Positions 24,701-35,800 of a stretch of 64,000 nucleotides of DNA are shown here, piece by piece. A model generated the notes under the pieces. It was not told the DNA's origin. It did no database searches and saw only the letters and a list, made by a program, of their open reading frames with translations. How positions within the stretch are numbered: the first letter of the stretch is position 1; each line of letters starts with the position of its first letter. The stretch lies in the NCBI RefSeq assembly GCF_024713975.1, contig NC_091110.1:18257501-18321500 (forward strand). Direction: 5' to 3'. The translations under genes were made by a program, and so were the position numbers. This DNA comes from Paralichthys olivaceus (lineage: Eukaryota; Chordata; Actinopteri; Pleuronectiformes; Paralichthyidae).

Positions 24701-26607
24701 GAGTGCCAACTCAAACACAGAACATCTGGTGTCTTCATGTGTCATGAGCTTTAGTCATCAAAAGAGCCTTGGTCCAACCTCTCCCGGGAGATATGAGGTT
24801 ATGAGCTGAAGAATGCTGCGTTCCGCTCGTGTGCTGAATGTGTCGTGCACTCTGCTCGAGCCTCAGGTCGCCAGGAATGTGAACAACAACAACGAATCCT
24901 CAAACCTAAACAACAACCGTTTGTCTCCGGCTTCCAGAAGGAGACACAGGCACTTGGCAGGGTGCAAGTCTCCGTTGTCCGAACATGCGGATGTTTCGCT
25001 GCATCATGACAATGTTGTTGTCACAATGGCAATCTGTTATTATTCTGGTCACCACAAGGGGGAGCTTCACAGGGAAAAGCAAAGGCTGTTTTCAATTTGA
25101 TGAATTTGTTTTGAAGATGCCATCTTGTGCCGACGGCGTCATTTGGAGCCAGAGTCTCTGCAGTTGTGATCGAGGCATCGAGCTGTGGTGTCAACGTTCC
25201 GACGATACTTGCAGAGTCTCAAGTGTCGATCATGATGTTTCAACCTGTGTTTATATCATCAAATATCTAATTAAATCCAAACCTGCTCTAAAAGACAAAT
25301 GCTTAAACGTACTCGAACACTGAAATGACCACCCACACCCGATCACAGATCATCTTTTAGATCATAAATAAAGTTAAATAACAGAAAGTCGTGTATTGAA
25401 CATAGAGATGTTTGATTTATTGGTGTAAAATATCAATAAAGCTTTATTTCATGTATTTTATATTTACTATCCATCACAAATTCCCACATTCCTGAATAAA
25501 AACAGATATAATTTTTTAACCTTCTGAGTAAACCTCATCCAATGAAAAATCCACTCCAGGCCTCTAAATGTTCCAATCAGCTTCACGTTGCCTTCTGGGA
25601 GAATTGCTCCTGCAGACTTTTCAAGCCGTTATTATTCTTACAAGAGGAAATGGCAGCTTAGGTCCTGGCCAGGAACTGAAGAATCATCATCAACATGATC
25701 CCGTCATGTTTAACAACCGGCCTTTTAACTTGTGTTTGTCCTTGCTGCACCATAATCACAAAACTCCGGCCTTTACTGGAAGCAGAACATGCTACACGCT
25801 CACTTCCTGGTATCGCTGTGTTTTCTTAGTAACTTTAAATCCTGACTTTAATGCAGAACAATGCGTTTTCACCTCAGAGCTGCAGCGGGCGGTTTCACTG
25901 CCGCCGTGCTCGTCACGCTTTCCATTCTCACACGGAACGTCCAGTAAGATTTACACGTCACCATGACGGAGATTTATCGCTGGAACTTCAGGATGATTTC
26001 TCACCCTTCATTTCAGAAAGTGGTGAAAAACAGATTTTTCATTTCTATCGTGTGAAAATCCTTGATAACGCTCAAACAATACATGAAACTAGTGCCTAAA
26101 TACTTTACAGTTAAATTATACAAGAGAACTAAAGTACATACAAATAAGTAAAAGCCTTGCATGCTGACATTTGCAGCTTAAGCTCATTCGTTACGCTTTT
26201 ACAATTAATATGGAACATTTTAAGGTTGATTTTTAGGAAATTCAAAATGAAATCTGCAGCCACACGTTAACATTCTGCATCAATGCACCTGTAGTGATCC
26301 CGACATAATACACCCACAATCTTGTGTACACTGTAACACACACACAGACACACACAGTAGGAGGCAGTAAATCATATCACATGTTTTCAGACGATGTTTG
26401 TTGAAGGAGAAAAAGACTCAATAAACTGATATTTCTTCTTCTTGTGAGAGAAACAGTTTGTTTATGTGAATAAATGTTTTCTAATATTCATATTATTCTC
26501 TTATGAGCTAATGTGCGGGAATATTTGAGAAACGCCTTGGAGAAAGTTCTGTCAGTTTCACATCCAGCACACGTGTGTGTCTGGGCAACTATTGAGTGTT
26601 AAAGTGC

Positions 26608-26676
<69 letters not shown>

Positions 26677-26782
26677 GGTGATGGAGCATTTGCAGCATAT
26701 GCGTGTGAAAGCTAATTGCTTCCAGAGGCAGGATGTGACACGATGAGCCCCTCCCTCTCTGCTGACCTGGCAGACACACACA

Positions 26783-26847
<65 letters not shown>

Positions 26848-29800
26848 ACACAGGAGAGTAGAAACAGCTCAGACCCTCTCACTTGAATCCATAAAAACAC
26901 AGAGGGGCTTTCGGGCCACAGAGAGAGTGCGTGTCTGTGTGTGCTTGTGTATCCACTTGTAAGCACTTTTGTGTGTGTTTTTCTGTTTCGGAGGTCGGGA
27001 ACCTGTAAAACTTCACATCAGTCACACTTACTTAATACAGGTTTGAATTGGCAGCCTCACCGTCAACGACGAGACGTTTCAAAGGTTCCTCTGTTTTCCT
27101 GTAACTTGTTCAAACTTCTGTCTTTTTTAAATCACACATTTCTCCCCTGAGCTCTTTTACTGGTTATTTTATATCTACGCTGCATGTTTCATGTTTATAT
27201 GTTGTTCGCCTGTGAAGTGATGCATTGTGGTTTCAGGGACTCAGACACACACACACACACGTTACCTGTTGGCTCCATGGCTGACACGGGATCCCAGACC
27301 TCGTCACGTTCACGCTGCCTTGGTAGAAACGGCCTCTGTCATTGTAACATGTTGCTGTTGACACCAGACAGATTGAAAATGGAGTTAATATTTTATTTTT
27401 TAACAATTTCTATTCAATAAAGGATCAGTTTGTTGATGTGTGAGATTAGTGGTGATGACTGAAAACACATTTTTAAACTTACTTGTGATGTGATCTCTCT
27501 TTATGTCTGAAATGCAAAAGCACACAGATTAAAAACCTTGAGTATTGAAACCAATACTTTTAAATGATCCGTATAAACACATTTCATTGAGCAATTAATA
27601 AAATGCTGAAGGTAAAATCAGAAAGTTTGACATTATAGTCATGACTTGTAGTGAAGCGGTCTTAGATTCCGTATTTGGGATATAGAAGACAACTAAATGT
27701 CTTGTGCAAGAAGCATGAAATAAACTCTTGTACCCACAAAGCAGAGATGTATCTTACATTTTGGATTGTACAGTGTTCCTGTCTCTTACCCACAAAGGGG
27801 ACGTGTGTGCACGCCTCCGGGTCTGAGCGAAGACTGGGCAAAGCCTGACATTTGGGCAGCAGTGAACTGGGAGCGTTGGGCCCGATGACGGAGCTGAAGA
27901 TGCTCGGCTGGAACAAAATGCTGCTCTCTAGCACCAACCACTCCTTATGGCAGTACAGCTCCTTCACCGCCAGGCAGTGCTCTCTGTTTTTTCGAGTGGG
28001 GAACAGATGATAAACTATTCATTCAGTCATTTATTATGTTGTTGATTCACCCTTAGAGAAACTCTTACCTGCAGACAGGTTTCGGTGCCGGTCCTAACCC
28101 CGATGGGTTGCAGTCGGGGAAGGAGGCGTGGCATAGCAGCGAGCGCAGCGCGGGGCCGCAGAGCGCACTGAGGCCTTCCAGCTCCGCCGACCAGCTCTGA
28201 ACCAGGTACTCCTGCATGTCCTCGGGGTCCGAGAGGGAGGAGTTAAAGAAAACCAGCGAATCGTCTCGCAGGATGGTGCGACACACATCTCCTCGGTAGG
28301 CGCTGCAGTAGCCTGCAACACCTTTATAGAGTCTGACAGAGGGAGAGAAGCACAGTTTGTTTGTTAGCAGGATTACACGAAAACTACGCAACTGACTTCT
28401 ATGAACGTTTGTGAAATGCGGGGTATGATTCACTTTCTGATCTGAACAGCTGGATCCAGAATTTCCACTCTCCAAGCAACCTTCAAGAACACAAACACTT
28501 GTATCCGACCCTTTCACCAATCTGGGGCGACGGATTCGCGTCTGGGGGCAACAGCCAATATGTTGGTGCGTCTGGTGTGGACAGATATCAAGGCCCACAC
28601 TTCTTCCTTTACACTGTTTACAGTCCGACTAGCTTCTTTCATCAAACAGACAATAACCGGTTGTTTTCGGTCCAGACAACGTTTTGCATCACATACAAAA
28701 TTAACTTTGACTAACTGTAGTCATGCACGATTGATTTTACTCGACTGAATAAACACTATATATATATATATATATATTTCTTTTGCCAAGCTGTTATAAA
28801 AGCGAATGAAAGGCAGTAAGAGATGCAGACCACGGCTTCCTGAGTTTACGACATTTAGTAAACATTTGCGGAGGTGTGCATCTAAAAAATATCTTCTTTG
28901 ATGTGATCCAGATGTTGATCGTGAAACAAGTTGCAGGAGGTTCATATGACATTACATCCTGGCTGCCTCTCTGTGGGAGCTGCCTCGTGATAGAGCGGCT
29001 CAGTCGTATACAACCTGTGTAACCATGCTCTGCTTTTTCTCCTGTCTGCCTCAGCTCTCACATCTGTTCGCCTTCCAGCATGGACACCATCCACATTTCT
29101 GCCACACATCTGATTCCTCTGCATGTGAGTGTAAGTGTGTGCACGGTTACAATGTCCAGATGTCGCCTCTCGTGGAGTTTGGTGCTTCGAGTTCAATCCA
29201 AACCATCAGACCTCGAGCTAACCTGTAAATCTATCAACCCCATCATCCCGCCATGTCCTCCGTCCCTCTACTTTCTCTCTTTCTTCTCCGCTCTCTCCGT
29301 TTCAATACAAACATATGGTCCAGATGTGGTCATGAGTTGGCGATTCTTGTAAGTAAACCTTTTCAGTCTGCGACCACTATCTCCTTTCTCCTCAAACATT
29401 CTCATCAGGCCGATGTTTTCTTTTCCCTTTCTTCTCCCACCTTTTCCTCTTTTTCTCTCCGTCTTTCTCCATCTGCCTGTCTGTCTGTCCTCCCTCTCTC
29501 TCCCCTCTCCAGATGTGGTTGTGCCGTGGTTCAGCAAAGTTCAAATTCAACTGACACCACATGAGTGACTGAGAGAACGGCTCCCTCTTGGCAAAGCATC
29601 TTTACTGACGCGACTGAAATGCTCGTTGTCGCCTGCAGACCCGGAGGAAGTGACAGCACTTCAGTGTCTTCAAATGCAGCAAGAACACAAGTGGTTTCGG
29701 CGCCTGTGTAAAATTTAATGACGAGCGATGTGCTGTGTGGTTATTCTGACTATTCAGGCTTAAATGTGTCTCTGCAAAACTGGATTGCTTCATGGAAACA

Positions 29801-32800
29801 CAAGAGGAAACCCTGAAAGATTGAGCAAAGGACACAGTCATGTCTCTTACCTCCACTCTATGGGGAAGTGGCAGTGTCCGGAAGACGTCGGTTGAAGGAG
29901 AACAAGCAGGAGGAGAAGACGGAAGAGACAAGAGAGAGACACAGAGATAAAAATCAGTCTGAGCTGGAAGAGAAATCCAACCATGGTTCTTCATAGCCGG
30001 CTTTGAGGAGACTAAGGGACGACCATGTGGACGGACAGTGTGTGTGTCTGTGTGTGGCCAGGGAGGCATGCATGTGTGTGTGTGTGTGTTTGTTTGTCTT
30101 TAGGTGACTGGGGTCATGAGGTGTGGTTGAGAAGAATCAGCCATATGGGGAAGACACCTAAAACAGCTGAGGCCACACAAAACACCTCCAATATAACCGG
30201 CAGCTGAAATAACACAAGACACAACAACAACAACAATACACATATAAAGACGCACAATATACAAAGTACTCAATGTGTGCAACGGAAATCACTGCAGTGA
30301 TCGGGTGTTAAATCCTTTTTGTCTTTTATTATTATTAATTGTGTTCTTTCTAAGTGTTTCAGTGCAGGTGCATTATTATACTTATAGCTTTTTAGTTTAG
30401 TCCATGTCCCATCTGCTAACATGGAGGGTTTATGAGCTGCATGTTATCCGTCTTTATCTATGGTCACTACCATTGATGGTGACTCTTGCGGTTGCTTTGA
30501 CGGTGTACGCTCCAGCGTTGTGTCTGTTGGAGGCCAGACAGGTGAACAGAGCCGGCATGTTCACCGTCACTTTCAGAACGGACAGAATCACCTCTCCCAC
30601 CAGCGTCTCCTCAACGGATGCTCCTGAAATCTGAAGAAAAAAGAAAACACGTTGTCCACGAGAGGGGACATTGACGAAGACCTCGTGCAGCCAAACATCT
30701 CCCATGGTTTTCATATTATTTGCTTGTCAAGTTGATATAGGAACGTTCTACATGAATTCTCTGTACCGACACCTGAAAAAAACAACGTGGCTGCGAAGCT
30801 GCTAAATGCTCCACTCCGTAAATTTGTCCTTCTGCCATCAAAGCTTTTCTTTCCACTGAAATCTGCTCCCTGCTACAACTGGAAAGAGGTTTGTGAGAGC
30901 GAGGCAAGGCAGTGAGTTTATTTATAACGGCGTTCTGACACGAGGGAATTCACAGTGATTTACAAAAGCCTGGAATTATGGCATTAAAGTCATTTTAATA
31001 ATAAGACATAAAAAGAAAGTGTTTCCTGGAGGCAGAGACGGAATAATTAAAACAATTAAACGAGCAGTGACACAGAAATGCTGCTGAGTTTAATGAAATT
31101 GTACCATTCAAATTCTCATAAGTGTCAGTTGTTCCTACGCTGGTTATAGTCTCCCGGGTGTTGAGTTGTTAAAATTACATTCATGTACTAAATGTCTGGC
31201 ATTGAAATACACTTGTAACCATGGCACTCAGCAGATAACAAACAGCCTATGGGGTCTAACGTGAACCACATCACATCCTTACACCAATTTACTTGGAAAT
31301 CCATTCAGTTGTCTTTGTGTAACCTTGCTTACGAACAAACAAACATACAAACCAACCAAAAACCAAATGGACGGACGGAGAAAACATAATTTAGAAGATT
31401 TAAATTCCCTGATATTCACACTACACTGATATAACCTGATGAAATGTATTTATTGCCCTCTAGTTTCAATCTTTATTGTATAAATATAAATAATGTGAGT
31501 GTGATGTGTGCAACATGCCCATATTTGTATGTGCGTCTGATAGCATCTGTTTTTACGATGATCTCTTCGCTGCCCCGCTGAATTTAATGATGTCTGCGAG
31601 CTGCCAGAAAGCAGCTCCCACAGTCATTTTAATCAACACACACACACACACACACAGTATTTACAAGCATCATGGGCCTGTAATCATGTTGTAGTTAGCA
31701 CCAAAGGCTATTAAATATCCAGACATTACTTGGGGTATGTCTGCCTACAATAGCACACATTAAAAATGTCTTGCTGCCTTTTGGGAAATAACGTCGCGTT
31801 CAGGTGGTCCTGTATGTAATCTTCATGATTTAGCCTCAATCTGAGTCACCACAAAGTTTGTTTCCTGAAGGTTTTACCACAGTCAAGTCTGAATTGTTCT
31901 TTATTCATTTAATATGTTTCTTTGAATGTGTATTTTACAGGGACAAACTTATCCAAAAGTTTAGTCCATGTCCCATCTGTTAACATGGAGGAGGCGTGCG
32001 TGACCTATAGCCCAGTATCGTCAATTCACAAGTCAGCACTCTGCGACATCGGTATCATACCACAAGTTCACTTATTAAAAAGCTGATAATACTGAGTATT
32101 ATTGGCTAAATGAAAAGCAATCTCTTCAATCCCCCGTCGCCATAATGAGAATTCCTCCGCTGTTTATATCACTGATCCCACTTTGAGCAAGTGTGTGTGA
32201 CAGAAAGAGAGCAGAGGATAAAGAGAGATGTGGGGTAATTGATCTGATGTGTGTGTGTTCCATTGTCCTGCATGTGTGAAGCTGTGTTTCTAGTGTCCTC
32301 GTGTCCCGGTTTCCTCAATTGCACTTCTACGCACATGACTATTGAGAGTACAGGCAGATAGGCAGTATATCAACAACACCACTCAGGGGGAGGATGTGGT
32401 CTGGGAGGTAGAGCCATCAGAAAATCTTGTGGTTCGATTCCCGGCTCCTCCAGACGGACATCACGTCACCTCAGGAGACATCTACGCTGCCGCAAGTGAA
32501 GATTGAGATTCCATCACTCGAATTTCCCCCCCCCCCCCCCATCCACTCCGTTATTGTCACAGCTTTCCCATTATGTAAAGCTCTGCAGCTGACAAGCTGT
32601 CACAATGCCTGCTACGTGATGAAACTCCTCTGATGTTTGGCTGTGCCGACGGACATTTGAGCCAAAACTCAACCTCTCTAGAGGAGATAAGATCATGGGC
32701 ATGTATGAGACTGGGTACGGGACTGGGCAGACATGGATGGATGGATGAGGAGTGTTTGAACATGTATAGATTCATAAATTTTTTGGGTTGACCATATAAA

Positions 32801-35800
32801 CCCATGCTGACATCGAGAAAGAGGCGGGATACACCTTCAATCATGGTCTCATTCACACCTACAGGCAATTTTGAGTCTCCAACAAACCTAACCCAGTCTG
32901 AAGGACAGTTGAAGGAACATTGAGTACCCAGGAAGAACACACGTAGACACAGGAAGAACATGCAAACCCCATCAAGAAAGGCCAACACCTGCTGTCAGAT
33001 CTGAAGCCAGAAGGTTCTTGGTTCACGCCGCCTACACCTTCAAACACTGAAGCTAAAGAAACTTACAGTATTCCCATTTTTCAGCCAGGTGATGGTGGGT
33101 ATCGGATTCCCCGTGGCGTTACAGTCCAGGCTGATCTGGCTGCCGTACGCTACTCTCTTCTCTTTTGGAACCCGCAGGATTCGTGCCGGAGCTGGAAGCG
33201 TACAGAGGCCACACAGTTCAGTTGGCATAGTTACACTGCAAACAATAAGTAATTCAGCTTCAGTTTTAATAGCGTTTTCTAACAAGCGTAAAAAGTGAGA
33301 TTACATTAAAATACTTACCCTGTACCTCTATAGTGACCGGCTTTGAAAAGGCTAAACCAAAGCTGTTCCTGGCCACACAGCGATACTGCCCCGCATCCTC
33401 CTTCTGTATGTTGTGAATCTTCAACGCACCGTAGTCCAGAATGGTCACACGGTCGGTGATCTGACGGAGATGAGACACGACTTTGCTAGAATTATATTTC
33501 CCATGTTTCTCGACAGCAGGCTATGCTTTTTTTTTCAAAAGTGGGCCATTTGTTTAGATTTCCCCGGTCAAAGATCTTATTGAATACGTTACATCAGTTA
33601 GAAGCTTGATGGAATTAGGAAACTTTGTTGGACAAACCTTGATGAGCTCATCATCTTTGATCCAGGTGACATCTGGTTTGGGATTTCCCAGGGTCACACA
33701 GGGCAACACCGCTTTGGATTCGACCAGAAGCGTCAGGTTGGTGGGATGTCGTTTGATCTGAGGTTCTAATGCAGAAACAAACAAACAAAAAAAGATCCTG
33801 AACTTTCACCGCTTTGTCTCTCAGTGCTCTTGAGAAATTAGATTTTGGAATTGTACCGTCTTCTTTAAAAATCTAGCCCGGGGACGTCAGCTCTAAAAAA
33901 CCTTGGAAGAAAACAGACATACTCATCTTGAGCTGCAGCGCTCCGCAGCTCTTGGCCGCCTCCCCGATGCCGTTATTGGCGAGGCAGCAGTATTCTCCGT
34001 TATCTGATTCTCTCACATGAGGGACAATCAGCATCTGTCCCTGCTCCCTGGTTCTGTAGCGAGGGTCATACCTAATATGGGACAGAGAGTTGTAAACAGA
34101 AGAGATGGACCATACTTGGGGTTAGGGTTATGTGAACGTGATCAGGATCAGGGTTACTATATGAACCTTATATAGACGAATACTCATTTCAAGAATGTTT
34201 TGAACTTATGAGAAACTGTGTTTGGACTTTTTTTTATGCCACAAACTCAGGATCTGCTTGTGATAGGACTTCTGGACTTTTGGATTTCACTGCACTCAAT
34301 TCTCTGTTTGCTGTTTTATTTTGAAACTTCTATCATTGTGTGTCTCTCTTGCTTCACTTAATTTAAATATTACTATGTACACAATGTGACCAAAATATAG
34401 ATTTCCACTATAAAAAGGCATAGTCATCAACTGACCTCCAAGAGTACAATCAAAAATGTTTACTGGCGTTAACTCACATGATTGGTTGGTTGTTCTTGGT
34501 CCAGGTGATGTCAGCAGGAGGACGTGACTCCACTTCACAAATGAAGGTGGCATTGTGATCCAGCAGCACATCCACTGTCTCTAGTAAGGTGATGATACGA
34601 GGGGCTAGAAAACAAGAAATCCTTTGTTTGGGAAAAGTTGGCATTCGGAGCGAAAACAACGTCTCACAGTTCGAGCGGAGCTGAAACGCGGTTGTGCAGA
34701 TGTGTGTTTTCTGCAAAGTGTCCTCGCAATATGGTTTTTGTAGCTCGATGTTTCTTTATGATACATGACAGTCTTCATCATGGAACACAGCTGATTCTTC
34801 TCAGCTAAATTACTCAACATTCTTGGCGTTCCTATTTTAGACCGAGTCATCTGTTTCAGTCCGGCTCCGCTGACGAATCAGAGGTTTTGACGTTTGTTTC
34901 AGTTTTGACCTGGAGCAGTAGAAGGATGACTGACTGGAGGGAAAAGACTAAAGAATAAAAAACATCTGGATCTTTTAAACCGAGAAGGACAGAGAGTGGA
35001 TTGTTGAACTCAATCTTAAGCTTCAGTTTATCTTTAATTTTCTATTCAAGCAGAAGCTGGAACCAGGACATTTTAATTTAGGGTTCAAGGACGGGCTCCG
35101 TCCCCGGTGCACTCTCTTTGTTCTAGATCTGATTTCAACAGATGGTCTTTGTTAGAAGGAAAGAATTACCCGCTCTGTGTAAACTGATTATCAGACTTCT
35201 ATATACAACCACCTGTTATTATAAACCAGGTGAATCCAGAGTTAAAGATGTGATCAATATTTAGATTAACCCAGATTGAGCTTCAATCGGGAGAGGAGTA
35301 AACAAGACGATGGATTCTTTTCAGACCAGTGAGACGAAGGTGAAATTAAAGCAAGCGGCCCGAATAAGGTCGTCTGTTATTTATTTTGTTTTTTTGACAG
35401 CGAATATATTAAGGAGGAGAAATGAGAGGGGGAGTTCAAACAGAGATGTGTTGAAAGGAAAAGAGGATGAGAGAAGATACAGAGATGAGGCAGAAACTGT
35501 TGTGTGTGGATTCACATCAGAGACACCGGGGTTGATTTAAACTTTGCACGAACTCTAAGAGGAGGAAGAGGCAAAATAGAAAAGAATACAAAGAAGTGAG
35601 GAGGAGGGGGGAGAAGAAAGTCAAGGAAGAAAACAGAAGGACGATAAAGGAAAGGATCAGGACACTGTTCTCTTGTGAAATGAAGATTTCACGATAATAA
35701 ACGTGGAAGAGAAGTCGACACACTCTCCACGCTCACCCCAACGCTGCTGTTTGACTCATGAACTCACGATGGAAAGAGTTGAAGCCAAATCACCGGGATT

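Larger units (their letters stand above)
24280..27265 (-). other. musk intron 11 (splits the kringle)
   Basis: No exon recognised. It contains the dispersed repeat at 25055-25330 and the opposed (TG)n/(CA)n pair at 26611-26851. Confidence 0.5.

Noticed and set aside
29268-29537. Arg/Glu/Lys-rich minus-strand frame
   Set aside because: Simple purine-rich sequence in a musk intron, with no domain and no splice logic joining it to musk.
32397-32456. tRNA gene suggested by the B-box GGTTCGATTCC
   Set aside because: No acceptor stem or cloverleaf; a related copy at 36900-37025 shows it is an interspersed element.
34121-34135. Telomere-like GGTTAGGGTTA in musk
   Set aside because: Under two full units in intronic sequence; expected by chance.
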